Under the pieces are notes generated by a model. The model ran no database searches and was not told the DNA's origin. It worked only from the letters and a program-made list of their open reading frames with translations. Made by a program: the position numbers and the translations under genes. Source: Candidatus Tectimicrobiota bacterium (GTDB taxonomy: Bacteria > Tectomicrobia > Entotheonellia > Entotheonellales > Entotheonellaceae). From it: a stretch of 64,000 nt of DNA. This document shows, piece after piece, positions 45,944-53,902 of the stretch (the stretch's first letter is position 1; every line of letters begins with the position of its first letter). The stretch covers positions 347,489 to 411,488 of the forward strand of contig BPKO01000003.1 of the NCBI GenBank assembly GCA_026005175.1. The letters are read 5' to 3'.

Positions 45944-46016
45944 TGAGCCGCGAAGGAGTCGAACCTTCAACCCACGGATTAAGAGTCCGTTGCTCTACCA
46001 GTTGAGCTAGCGGCCC
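45944..46016 (-). tRNA. tRNA-Lys (CUU anticodon)
   Basis: 73 nt. Anticodon loop CTCTTAA inside the stem ACGGA/TCCGT gives CUU. T arm AAGGTTCGACTCCTT. The acceptor has one G-U pair and CCA is not encoded. Four nucleotides separate it from tRNA-Leu, so both are probably processed from one transcript. Confidence 0.94.
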
Positions 46017-46132
46017 ACCACACGGCGAGAAAGAAAGGCAGTGTCGCTTCTTCTTATAGCATGCCGGCCGGCGTGTGTCAACAGCCCGCCCGCCGCCTGG
46101 GCACGCGCGGCCGCTGGGTGCCCCGGCAAAAA

Positions 46133-46153
46133 TGGGGTCAGAGTCCTTTTTTC
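46133..46153 (+). repeat. R1: GGGGTCAGAGTCC direct repeat
   Basis: Core GGGGTCAGAGTCCTTTTTT; followed by the cassette leader with GGTGAGGTATACTGGCGGGC upstream of coiled-coil gene 1. Confidence 0.9.
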
Positions 46154-46203
46154 GGCTACGCCGGTGAGGTATACTGGCGGGCAAAGCAGAAGGCCGAGGT
46201 GCG

Positions 46204-46863
46204 GTGTGGCGCACAAGAACGCGGGGACTGCTTGGCGCAAGTGGGGTGGTGCTGGCCTTGCTGGTGGGCCTGGCCAGCGCGCAGGAAGGTTTTAGCCAGA
46301 AAGACCGCGAGCTGCTGCGTGAGCTCGCGGTGCGGGTGGGGGAACTCGACAAGCGCCTTGGCGAGCTGCGCCAGGACGTCAGCCAGCGCTTTGAGCAAGT
46401 CGACCAGCGCTTTAATGAGCTGCGCCAGGATGTCAACCAGCGCTTCGCGCAGATCGACCAGCGCTTTAATGAGCTGCGCCAGGACGTCAACCAGCGCTTC
46501 GAACAGGTCGACCAGCGCTTTGCGCAAGTCGACCAGCGCTTTGCGCAAATCGACAAGCGCTTTGATGAGCTGCGCCAGGACGTCAACCAGCGCTTTAATG
46601 AGCTGCGCCAGGACATGAACCAGCGCTTCGCGCAGCTCACCCAGTTTCTCTACATTCTCTCTGGCATTTTCACCGCCCTGGTGGCGGTGGTGATTGGCTT
46701 TGCTTACTGGGATCGGCGCACCATCATCCGCGAGGCGCGGCGCGAGGCCATCGAGTGGATGGAGAAAGAAGGCACGCTGCGGCGGGTGGTCGAGGCCCTG
46801 CGGGAGGTGGCCCGCGAGGATGCCCGCATGGCCGAGGCCCTGCGCCGCACCCACATCCTGTAA
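46204..46863 (+). CDS. Coiled-coil membrane protein, copy 1 (7/11-residue repeats)
   Basis: 219 aa from GTG 46204. A signal peptide (LLGASGVVLALLVGLASAQE) is followed by a heptad/hendecad coiled coil made of 7-residue (QRFEQVD, QRFAQID) and 11-residue (QRFNELRQDVN) modules. A transmembrane helix (FLYILSGIFTALVAVVIGFA) and a charged, probably cytoplasmic tail ending EALRRTHIL come last. Module order is 11-7-11-7-11-7-7-7-11-11. The organisation recalls Borrelia Bdr proteins but no family can be assigned. Flanked by direct repeats R1 and R2. Function unknown. Confidence 0.8.
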   Translation: MWRTRTRGLLGASGVVLALLVGLASAQEGFSQKDRELLRELAVRVGELDKRLGELRQDVSQRFEQVDQRFNELRQDVNQRFAQIDQRFNELRQDVNQRFEQVDQRFAQVDQRFAQIDKRFDELRQDVNQRFNELRQDMNQRFAQLTQFLYILSGIFTALVAVVIGFAYWDRRTIIREARREAIEWMEKEGTLRRVVEALREVAREDARMAEALRRTHIL

Positions 46864-46870
46864 TGGAAAA

Positions 46871-46894
46871 TTGGGGTCAGAGTCCTTTTTTCGC
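46871..46894 (+). repeat. R2: GGGGTCAGAGTCC direct repeat
   Basis: Begins 7 nt after the stop codon of coiled-coil gene 1, in the same orientation as R1. Confidence 0.9.
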
Positions 46895-46950
46895 TTGCGC
46901 GCAGAGCCTCTGCGGCAAGCCCTTGCGTGCTCCCGCGCCGGCGCGGAGGA

Positions 46951-46970
46951 AGGGGACAGGCTTCTTTTTT
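46951..46970 (+). repeat. Diverged REP-like element (GGGGACAGGCTTC type)
   Basis: AGGGGACAGGCTTCTTTTTT has the same layout as the R repeats with a different core; similar GGGGACAG motifs occur near REP-associated transposases in other bacteria. Confidence 0.5.
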
Positions 46971-47129
46971 AGGCGCAGCCAGGGCACGGGCCCGTACCGT
47001 TTTCAGCAAAGCCCCGCAGACGCAGCGAGCCCACCGCAAAAGGGCTGCCGGGCCCTCAGGGCTATGACACAGAGGCGTTCATGGGTTCCCGCTTCATGGT
47101 GGCCGTCCGTCGGGATTGTACGCCCCTGC

Positions 47130-47585
47130 TCAGGGCTCGGGAAGACGCTCCACGAACGCCTCCACGTATCGGATATAGCGCTCGTAGTCCCTCAGGCAGG
47201 AGCGGATGGACGAATGCACCTGGGCAGGGTCCACCGTGTTGTACTCGTGAACCAACACGTTTCTCAGCCCTACACTGCGAGCCACCGACTCGCCAAACGC
47301 TCGGGGATACACGCCCAGGTCCGCCAGCATCAGGAAGGTGTCCCGATAGGTGAGTCGCGTAATCCTGTCCTCTTCGCCCGTGGCAAGTTCCGCAATCAGG
47401 TGCTCGTTGATGTCTATGGCACGGTTGATGATGCGCTCTAGGATCCGCTCCACCGCCGCCTGGCGGATAAAGTCCCCAAGGAGCTCCTCTAGGGAAACAT
47501 CCCGGAAACTCAGAAGACGGCCCAGTTCCTCCGCGATAAGACCGAGTTTCCTTCTGACCAGCGGTTTATTGACAGTGGAACTCAT
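47130..47585 (-). CDS. hepT: HepT-type HEPN ribonuclease toxin
   Basis: 151 aa. All-alpha HEPN protein with the catalytic R-x4-H-x-Y motif RNVLVHEY near residues 110-117; earlier helices include LLGDFIRQAAVERILERIIN. HepT is an RNase held inactive when its partner MntA adenylates the motif tyrosine (type VII toxin-antitoxin). The start overlaps the MntA stop by 4 nt, the usual arrangement. Because MntA carries a frameshift here, the state of the pair is uncertain. Confidence 0.88.
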   Translation of the reverse strand: MSSTVNKPLVRRKLGLIAEELGRLLSFRDVSLEELLGDFIRQAAVERILERIINRAIDINEHLIAELATGEEDRITRLTYRDTFLMLADLGVYPRAFGESVARSVGLRNVLVHEYNTVDPAQVHSSIRSCLRDYERYIRYVEAFVERLPEP

Positions 47586-48023
47586 TGATCATGCAGGCAG
47601 CGATGGAGGAAGGCCATCTTCTTGCGAAACAGGATGCCCTCCAGGCGGCGCAGGTCCTCCGACGCCACGAAGTCTCGGTACGCGAAGATGCGGTACGAGT
47701 CAAACAGCGTCCTGTCCCCGTAGAGCAGAAGGCCGTGGCGCATGATCTCAAAACGGAACAGAGGGTCTGCGGTGTTCAGGAAGACCAGGTCCAGCGCGTA
47801 ACCCCGAAAGACTTCTGCCAGGGCAAAGTACACCTCCCGCCAGCGGTCTGCCGAGGGGGCTTCTTTGTCCAGGACCGCCACGTCCAGGTCGCTGCCCGGG
47901 CGGGCAAGGCCCCGGGCCCCGGGACCCGAAAAGCACCACCATTCGGAGCCCCAGCGCCTCGGCCCTATCCTCCAGGTCCTGGAGGAGGGGCAACGTCAGC
48001 GGTGGACCCACGCCTGGACCCAT
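47582..48023 (-). CDS. mntA: MntA-type nucleotidyltransferase antitoxin, frameshifted
   Basis: Minimal nucleotidyltransferase of about 147 aa. The start reads MGPGVGPPLTLPLLQDLEDR; the active-site motif reads VVLFGSR, then after removal of one G near 47925 ARGLARPGSDLDVAV, restoring the GSx10DxD pattern. The rest (ALDLVFLNTADPLFRFEIMR, GLLLYGDRTLFDSYRIFAYR) is normal. It adenylates HepT. The gene begins directly after a truncated Uma2 N-terminus, showing recombination at its 5' side. Confidence 0.8.
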
Positions 48024-48029
48024 CCCCAG

Positions 48030-48139
48030 CCGCCCGCTTCGATGAGCGCCACCCGCTCGTCCTCGGAGAGGATGCCGGCCGCGGCCAGCTTGTGGTCCTC
48101 GGCCACCGTGAAGCGGCGCCTCGGAAGCTGAACGGCCAT
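48030..48139 (-). pseudogene. Uma2 N-terminal remnant
   Basis: MAVQLPRRRFTVAEDHKLAA and AGILSEDERVALIE match the first 34 residues of the complete Uma2 genes of this region. Homology then stops abruptly where the mntA sequence begins. A recombination junction therefore lies near 48030. Confidence 0.8.
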
Positions 48140-48251
48140 CGCCCCTCCTTGGCGGCTGTGGCGTCTGACGCACTGACGCAATCGACGCACTCGGCGCCTT
48201 TGTCTACCCGCTCCTCAGCCTACCACAGGGGGGCCGGTGGGGCAAGAGGCA

Positions 48252-48270
48252 TCAGAGTCCTTTTTTCGGC
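48252..48270 (+). repeat. R3: direct repeat with diverged left part
   Basis: TCAGAGTCCTTTTTTCGGC follows a diverged left part and is followed by the coiled-coil cassette leader including GGTATACTGGCGGGC. The coiled-coil gene itself is missing; 48300-48325 joins the leader to the 3' flank TGGAAAATTGG. Confidence 0.85.
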
Positions 48271-48325
48271 CACCCTGGTGAGGTATACTGGCGGGCAAAG
48301 CAGGAGGACGGGATGCCGTGGAAAA

Positions 48326-48349
48326 TTGGGGTCAGAGTCCTTTTTTCGC
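48326..48349 (+). repeat. R4: GGGGTCAGAGTCC direct repeat
   Basis: Closes the deleted cassette and abuts the 3' end of the first complete Uma2 gene. Confidence 0.9.
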
Positions 48350-48363
48350 AACAGCCGCGAGAG

Positions 48364-48924
48364 CTAGCCCAGGAGGGCGTCCACGGCAAGCGAAAGCTCG
48401 GGCAGCAGCAAGGGGGCCACGGTGTCGCCCCGCCGCAAGGTCTGGACCACCTGGTAGCCCTGGGGCGAGGGGTGGCGATAGACCTCCACGCATTCCCCCG
48501 CTAGGTCTACCAGCCATACCTCCGGAACCCCAAAGCGGGCATAGAGGGGCACTTTCACCTCCCGGTCGTACTCGGCCGACGTTTCGGCCACCTCCACCAC
48601 CAGGAGGAGATCCTCGGGACCCGGGTGCTCGGCGGCATAGAAGTCAGCGCGCGGCTTCAGCAGCGCCAGGTCCGGCTGGGGCTCGGAGTGCTCCCCCAAA
48701 CGAACAGGGTTCTGGACGTCGACGATGGCCCGTTCGCCGGCCCCTCGGGACAAAAGGGCGTTCAAGCGTCTGACGCATGTTGCATGCCGGCTTCCAATCG
48801 GACTCATCGCCACGAGTTCTCCTTCGATGAGCTCCACTCGGTCATCTTCGCCAAGGATGCCCGCCTCAGCCATCTTGTGGTACTCGGCCACCGTGAAGCG
48901 GCGCTTTGGCAGCGTAACGGCCAT
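48364..48924 (-). CDS. Uma2 family endonuclease, copy 1
   Basis: 186 aa, PD-(D/E)xK-fold Uma2 (DUF820) protein. Motifs: RRFTVAEYHKMAEAGILGED, RVELIEGELVAMSPIG, EPQPDLALLKPR, LLLVVEVAETSAEYDREVKV, PLYARFGVPEVWLVDLAG. These hold the acidic residues and lysine of the predicted nuclease site. Uma2 proteins are numerous in cyanobacteria, Chloroflexi and Thermus and are mostly uncharacterised. ATG 48924 matches the family start. No frame break. Confidence 0.88.
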   Translation of the reverse strand: MAVTLPKRRFTVAEYHKMAEAGILGEDDRVELIEGELVAMSPIGSRHATCVRRLNALLSRGAGERAIVDVQNPVRLGEHSEPQPDLALLKPRADFYAAEHPGPEDLLLVVEVAETSAEYDREVKVPLYARFGVPEVWLVDLAGECVEVYRHPSPQGYQVVQTLRRGDTVAPLLLPELSLAVDALLG

Positions 48925-48999
48925 GGTGCTTCTCCTTCTGCCCTTGCACGCCCCCGCTCTCTTCAGGCTACCCCAGGGAAGCCGCCGGGGCAAGCAGTA

Positions 49000-49020
49000 T
49001 TGGGGTCAGAGTCCTTTTTT
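49000..49020 (+). repeat. R5: GGGGTCAGAGTCC direct repeat
   Basis: Preceded by CAGTA and followed by the coiled-coil cassette leader with TATACT at 49038-49043. Confidence 0.9.
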
Positions 49021-49073
49021 TGGCTACGCCGGTGAGGTATACTGGCGGGCAGAAGGCAGGAGGCCGAGGTGCG

Positions 49074-49754
49074 GTGTGGCGCGCAAGAACGCGGGGACTG
49101 CTTGGCGCAAGTGGGGTGGTGCTGGCTTTGCTGGTGAGCCTGGCCAGTGCGCAGGAGGGCTTTAGCCAGAAAGACCGCGAGCTGCTGCGCGAGCTCGCGG
49201 TGCGGGTGGGGGAGCTCGACAAGCGCCTTGGCGAGCTGCGCCAGGACGTCAACCAGCGCTTCGAACAGGTCGATCAGCGCTTTGGTGAGCTGCGCCAGGA
49301 CGTCAACCAGCGCTTGGAACAAGTTGACCAGCGCTTTAATGAGCTGCGCCAGGACGTCAACCAGCGCTTCGAACAGGTCGACAAGCGCTTTGCGCAAGTC
49401 GACCAGCGCTTTGCGCAAATCGACAAGCGCTTTGATGAGCTGCGCCAGGACATGAACCACCGCTTCGCGCAAATCGACAAGCGCTTTAATGAGCTGCGCC
49501 AGGACATGAACCAGCGCTTCGCGCAGCTCACCCAGTTTCTCTACATTCTCTCTGGCATTTTCACCGCCCTGGTGGCGGTGGTGATCGGCTTTGCTTACTG
49601 GGACCGGCGCACCATCATTCGCGAGGCGCGGCGCGAGGCCATCGAGTGGATGGAGAAAGAAGGCACGCTGCGGCGGGTGGTCGAGGCCCTGCGGGAGGTG
49701 GCCCGCGAGGATGCCCGCATGGCCGAGGCCCTGCGCCGCACCCACATCCTGTAA
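49074..49754 (+). CDS. Coiled-coil membrane protein, copy 2
   Basis: 226 aa from GTG 49074. Signal peptide, C-terminal membrane helix and tail are virtually identical to copy 1; only the coiled-coil modules differ, in the order 11-7-11-7-11-7-7-7-11-7-11. It has one more heptad than copy 1, accounting exactly for the 7-residue difference in length. Flanked by R5 and R6. Function unknown. Confidence 0.8.
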   Translation: MWRARTRGLLGASGVVLALLVSLASAQEGFSQKDRELLRELAVRVGELDKRLGELRQDVNQRFEQVDQRFGELRQDVNQRLEQVDQRFNELRQDVNQRFEQVDKRFAQVDQRFAQIDKRFDELRQDMNHRFAQIDKRFNELRQDMNQRFAQLTQFLYILSGIFTALVAVVIGFAYWDRRTIIREARREAIEWMEKEGTLRRVVEALREVAREDARMAEALRRTHIL

Positions 49755-49771
49755 TGGAAAATTGGTGAAAA

Positions 49772-49795
49772 TTGGGGTCAGAGTCCTTTTTTCGC
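49772..49795 (+). repeat. R6: GGGGTCAGAGTCC direct repeat
   Basis: Follows coiled-coil gene 2; the preceding GAAAATTGG is duplicated here (GGAAAATTGGTGAAAATTGG). Confidence 0.9.
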
Positions 49796-49809
49796 AACGG
49801 CCGCGAGAG

Positions 49810-50374
49810 CTAGCCCAGGAGGGCGTCCACGGCAAGCGAAAGCTCGGGCAGCAGCAAGGGGGCCACGGTGTCGCCCCGCCGCAAGGTCTGGACCACCTGG
49901 TAGCCCTGGGGCGAGGGGTGGCGATAGACCTCCACGCATTCCCCCCGCTAGGTCTACCAGCCATACCTCCGGAACCCCAAAGCGGGCATAGAGGGGCACT
50001 TTCACCTCCCGGTCGTACTCGGCGGAGGTCTCAGCCACCTCCACCACCAGCAGGACCTCCTCGGGACCGGGATGCTCGGCGGCATAGAAGTCAGGGCGGG
50101 GCCGAAGCAAGGCCACGTCGGGCTGGGGCTCAGAGTGCTCGCCAAGCCGGATGGGATCCTGGACGCTCAGGAGAACCCTCCTTGCCGCTTGTAAGGGAAT
50201 GAATTGATCCAGGAGGCGTTTCACGGCACCGGCGTGCCGGCTCCCAATAGGGGCCATCGCCACAATCTCCCCCTCGATCAGCTCCACCCGCTCGTCCTCG
50301 GAGAGGATGCCCGCCTCGGCCAGCTTGTGGTATTCGGCCACCGTGAAGCGGCGCTTTGGCAGCGTAACGGCCAT
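49810..50374 (-). CDS. Uma2 family endonuclease, copy 2, frameshifted
   Basis: Close paralogue of copy 1 (PLYARFGVPEVWLVDLAG identical), with a different middle region (AVKRLLDQFIPLQAARRVLL). Near 49945 it has six C where copy 1 has five, which shifts the frame before ECVEVYRHPSPQGYQVVQTL. The downstream sequence is otherwise identical to copy 1. Direct comparison therefore shows a one-base homopolymer insertion, either a sequencing error or a recent mutation. Confidence 0.82.
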
Positions 50375-50632
50375 GGCGCTTCTCCTTGTCCTTGCGCGCC
50401 CCCGCTCTCTTCAGGCTACCCCAAGGGAAGCCGCCGGGGCAAGGGGCACTTCCCGCCCTGCCGCCCCCCGCGGGCGCCTTGGCCCGCCGGCCCGGCCGCA
50501 CAAGGCGCCTACCCCTTTTTCCGCCGATGGCAGGGGACCTTCAGCCTCAGGATCGGGAGGGTGCGTGAGCACGGGAGCGTGCTGGAGGATTACCGAAGGG
50601 GATGTACAGGGCGGTTAAGCACTCGGAGACGA

Positions 50633-50790
50633 TCATTCCTCAAGGACTTCCCGCAGGGCCTCCACGTCCCGCCGCAGCGCCTCCGGGGTCTGGGCCAGGA
50701 CGGGCAGGCCGTGCTTCGCCATCAGATCCAGAAGCGCCCAGCGACCACGCCCAAGAGGTCCGCGGCCTTTCCTTGCGAGATCTCCTCCCG
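50633..50790 (-). pseudogene. UPF0175 antitoxin C-terminal remnant
   Basis: EEISQGKAADLLGV and, after a frame change, RWALLDLMAKHGLPVLAQTP and EALRRDVEALREVLEE match the C-terminal helix-turn-helix end of UPF0175 antitoxins, like the intact one at 62.8 kb. The N-terminus is missing, replaced by resolvase-like sequence. Confidence 0.55.
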
Positions 50791-50814
50791 TCTGCATCCT
50801 CTGTCCCCAGCTTA

Positions 50815-50962
50815 CCCACCCAATCCGGTTCACCTTAGGAGCGCGCAGCACGCGCTGCAGCTTCTTCCGCTTCCCGTTCAGCCCGGAACCGATCTCGGCC
50901 ACCCCGTCGCAGTCCGGCCAGCCCTGCTCCCGGGCAAACGCCTGAAGGCGCTGCACCTGGCG
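50815..50962 (-). pseudogene. IS607-type serine resolvase fragment
   Basis: RQVQRLQAFAREQGWPDCDG and VAEIGSGLNGKRKKLQRVLR, then APKVNRI, match the catalytic-domain middle of IS607 TnpA serine recombinases (EIGSGLN signature). The active-site serine region and the C-terminus are absent. A trace of an IS607 element. Confidence 0.65.
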
Positions 50963-51160
50963 CTGCCTTTCTGGAACCACCGCCCCCCCGCCGTCCGTCG
51001 GCCGGGGGGATATCGACCCGGTAGGGGGGCTGGACCCCGGAGCGAGCGCGTGCAGACGAGAAAGGGAGCAGGAGAAAAGCGCGCCCCAGGATGTCCAGCA
51101 GCCTTCCAAGGAACAGCCCTGTTGCACGGGACCCCCAGAAAGGAAGAAACGCCGTGTGCA

Positions 51161-51519
51161 TTAGACCAGCAACATCCGCCTGGGTTGCAGGGTGCGGCTA
51201 AACGGGTTAAACACCAACCCCAACACCTCAAGCGTCACCACACCAAGGAGGGGGCCTCATCATCTCCCGGCTCACCCAGGATCACAGGGGTATGCCCTTC
51301 CCCTTGTGGCAGCATGATGTAACACTCCGACACCTGCCGCCTGACGATGGTGCCATCGGCGAGCTGAAAATCACACTCCCGCTTCGGAGTCAGCTCGATG
51401 GCCCTCCAGACCGGTTCAGGAAGGAGGGAATACGTCGCTCCACTATCGACGAGAAAGCGGACGGTTTCCTCTTTCCCCTTTGGCCCCCGGACTCTTCCTT
51501 CAATGTAGGTAATCCCCAT
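51161..51519 (-). CDS. Retropepsin-like aspartic protease, frameshifted
   Basis: Small clan AA protease of about 119 aa. ATG 51519 follows GGAGGG. The catalytic motif is VRFLVDSGATYSLLPEPVW, with Asp-Ser-Gly in place of Asp-Thr-Gly. LADGTIVRRQVSECYIMLP follows. Near 51240 the frame shifts; the other frame continues LGVVTLEVLGLVFNPFSRTL to MLLV, the family-typical end. Such single-domain retropepsins occur in many bacteria with unknown roles. Confidence 0.7.
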
Positions 51520-52541
51520 GATTCCCTCCACAGCGGGGACCTAGAACCTCGCACTTCTCGCCCAGGTGCGGACGCCGCGGTGGTATGTGACCCCGGGGAA
51601 CAAATGCCGGCACCGCCATCGCACACGTCCTGGCGCTCTCAGCCTACCACAGGGGTGCCTGGGGGGACAAGGGGAGAGCTCCCGCGGCTAGGTGTACCGC
51701 AGGCCGGCGCATCAAGACGAATCTAGCTCTAGTGGGCTATGGGAGAGACGCGCGGCGCGGGAGAGGAGATTAGGGGAGGGGAACGGGGAAGGGCACGGCA
51801 GCACGCGGCGTGCAGGACCAGCTGCACCGCTTCCGGGCGGCCGCGCCCAGCACACCGACGTCGCGCCGCGCCAGGACAGCCCCCCGCACGGGCCTTGGCG
51901 CGCCGGGGCAAGCGTCGTACGCAGATGGCCTGCCAGCACCGAGCTCTGGGGCACGGCGGTCGACGAGGCCCTGAGCGGGGACGGAAGCCCTCGCGGCCCC
52001 AGGACAGCAGGGCACCACGGGTTGCTGCTTGCGCCGCTGCGCCTCCAAGTTGATCTTGGCTGGCAGCAGGGCGTGGGCCAGCGCGCGCACCTGGACACAG
52101 ATGGCCAGCGAGGCTGCGGCGATGCCCTGAAGGTCTGGGGCGTGCACAATCGTGTCGATCCCCTGCTTGCAGCGTTGCCGCAGCTGGTCGACGATCTGGG
52201 CGTGGTCCATGGCGTGCCTCCGGTTGCAGACGATAACGCGCAGGGGTTCCACCAGGAGACGTCATGGACCGCCTTCCTTCAATATGGAGGCACACCCTGG
52301 GGGACATGCCACTGGCCACACACTACCGGGGCGATCCGCAGGCACGCGGGGCCGAGCGGGACCGAAGACGGGCTCAAGCTGCGGAGGAAAGGAGCGTCTA
52401 CTGGAGGACACATGCCCAAGGGCGGGAGGACCCCTCACAAAGGGTCAATTCGTCTCAATGCGTTCCCCCCGGTCAGGATTGGCACCGGGAACTCCTGTTG
52501 CCAACTCTTGGTCTCACCCGCACGGCCGCAGGACGCCTGCG
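51520..52541. other. About 1 kb without a confident gene
   Basis: Open frames on both strands are low-complexity Arg/Pro/Ala translations of GC-rich DNA. A minus-strand stretch near 52040-52215 (MDHAQIVDQLRQRCKQGIDT, LLPAKINLEAQRRKQQPVVP) could be the start of a degraded transposase, but it cannot be assigned. Confidence 0.4.
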
Positions 52542-53058
52542 CTAGCCCAGCACGCCCGCGACGGGCAGAGGCACTGCTGGCAGCGCCTGCGGAGCCAGGC
52601 GCTCACCCTGCCCCAGGATGCGCACCGCCTGGGAGCCCTGGGGCGAGGGGTGCCGATATACCTCCATGTGCCCCGCGGCCAGATCCACCAGCCAGACCTC
52701 CGGGATGCCGAAGCGGGCATAGAGGGGCACCTTCACCGCCCGGTCGTCCTCCAGAGAGGTCTCGGCCACCTCCACCACCAGCAGGACGTCCTCGGGACCC
52801 GGGTGCTCGGCGGCATAGAAGTCAGGGCGGGGCCGAAGCAAGGCCACGTCGGGCTGGGGCTCGGAGTGCTCCCCCAGGCGGACGGGGTTCTGGGCGCTGA
52901 CGATCGCCCGCTCGCCCACCAGCCGAGAGAGGAGCCGGTTGAGCCGGTTCACGTGCCCCGCATGGCGACTCCCAATAGGGGCCATCGCCACAATCTCCCC
53001 CTCGATCAGCTCCACCCGGTCATCTTCGCCAAGGATGCCCGCCTCGGCCAGCTTGCAG
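52542..53058 (-). pseudogene. Uma2 family endonuclease, copy 3, 5'-truncated
   Basis: Homology to other Uma2 copies begins at KLAEAGILGEDDRVELIEG. The first 18 or so residues are replaced at 53058 by the R7 repeat and the coiled-coil cassette. The remainder (EPQPDVALLRPRPDFYAAEH, VEVAETSLEDDRAVKVPLYA, ARFGIPEVWLVDLAAG) is intact to the stop, though the C-terminus (RILGQGERLAPQALPAVPLP) has diverged. An internal ATG at 53015 could give a shortened product. Confidence 0.8.
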
Positions 53059-53060
53059 TA

Positions 53061-53082
53061 TTGGGGTCAGAGTCCTTTTTTT
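53061..53082 (+). repeat. R7: GGGGTCAGAGTCC direct repeat
   Basis: Sits exactly at the break in Uma2 copy 3 and is preceded by CAGTA as at R5, defining the left boundary of the coiled-coil cassette. Confidence 0.9.
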
Positions 53083-53134
53083 GGCCACGCCGGTGAGGTA
53101 TACTGGCAGGGAGAAGGCAGGAGGCCGAGGTGCG

Positions 53135-53857
53135 GTGTGGCACGCAAGAACGCGGAGACTGCTTGGCGCAAGTGGGGTGGTGCTGGCCTTGCTGGTGAGC
53201 CTGGCCAGTGCGCAGGAGGGCTTTAGCCAGAAAGACCGCGAGCTGCTGCACGAGCTCGCGGTGCGGGTGGGGGAGCTCGACAAGCGCCTTGGCGAACTGC
53301 GCCAGGACGTCAACCAGCGCTTTAATGAGCTACGCCAGGACGTGAACCAGCGCCTGGAGCAAGTCGACAAGCGCTTCGCACAGGTTGATCAGCGCTTTAA
53401 TGAGCTGCGCCAGGACGTCAACCTGCGCTTGGAACAAGTTGACCAGCGCTTCGCACAGGTCGACAAGCGCTTTAATGAGCTGCGCCAGGACATGAACCAG
53501 CGCTTCGCGCAAGTTGACCAGCGCTTCGCACAGGTCGACAAGCGCTTTGCGCAAATCGACAAGCGCTTTGATGAGCTGCGCCAGGACATGAACCAGCGCT
53601 TCGCGCAAATCGATAAGCGCTTTGAGCAGCTCACCCAGTTTCTTTACATTCTTTCAGGCATTTTCACCGCCCTGGTGGCGGTGGTGATTGGCTTTGCTTA
53701 CTGGGATCGGCGCACCATCATCCGCGAGGCGCGGCGCGAAGCCATCGAGTGGATGGAGAAAGAAGGCACGCTGCGGCGGGTGGTCGAGGCCCTGCGGGAG
53801 GTGGCCCGCGAGGATGCCCGCATGGCCGAGGCCTTGCGCCGCACCCACATCCTGTAA
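53135..53857 (+). CDS. Coiled-coil membrane protein, copy 3
   Basis: 240 aa from GTG 53135. Same signal peptide, membrane helix and tail as copies 1 and 2. Coiled-coil order 11-11-7-7-11-7-7-11-7-7-7-11-7: five 11-residue modules as in the other copies but eight heptads, giving the extra 14 residues over copy 2. Flanked by R7 and R8. Function unknown. Confidence 0.8.
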   Translation: MWHARTRRLLGASGVVLALLVSLASAQEGFSQKDRELLHELAVRVGELDKRLGELRQDVNQRFNELRQDVNQRLEQVDKRFAQVDQRFNELRQDVNLRLEQVDQRFAQVDKRFNELRQDMNQRFAQVDQRFAQVDKRFAQIDKRFDELRQDMNQRFAQIDKRFEQLTQFLYILSGIFTALVAVVIGFAYWDRRTIIREARREAIEWMEKEGTLRRVVEALREVAREDARMAEALRRTHIL

Positions 53858-53864
53858 TGGAAAA

Positions 53865-53888
53865 TTGGGGTCAGAGTCCTTTTTTCGC
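53865..53888 (+). repeat. R8: GGGGTCAGAGTCC direct repeat
   Basis: Follows coiled-coil gene 3 by 7 nt and abuts the 3' end of Uma2 copy 4. Confidence 0.9.
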
Positions 53889-53902
53889 ACCGGCCGCAAG
53901 AG

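Noticed and set aside
51692..52900. 402-codon plus-strand frame
   Set aside because: It crosses the antisense of the Uma2 copy 3 gene and has only Arg/Pro/Gly-rich sequence; no homology seen.
46133..53888. R repeats considered as a CRISPR array or integron attC sites
   Set aside because: Spacing ranges from about 75 nt to 3.3 kb with genes between, repeats lack attC-like inverted boxes, and no cas or integron integrase gene is present.
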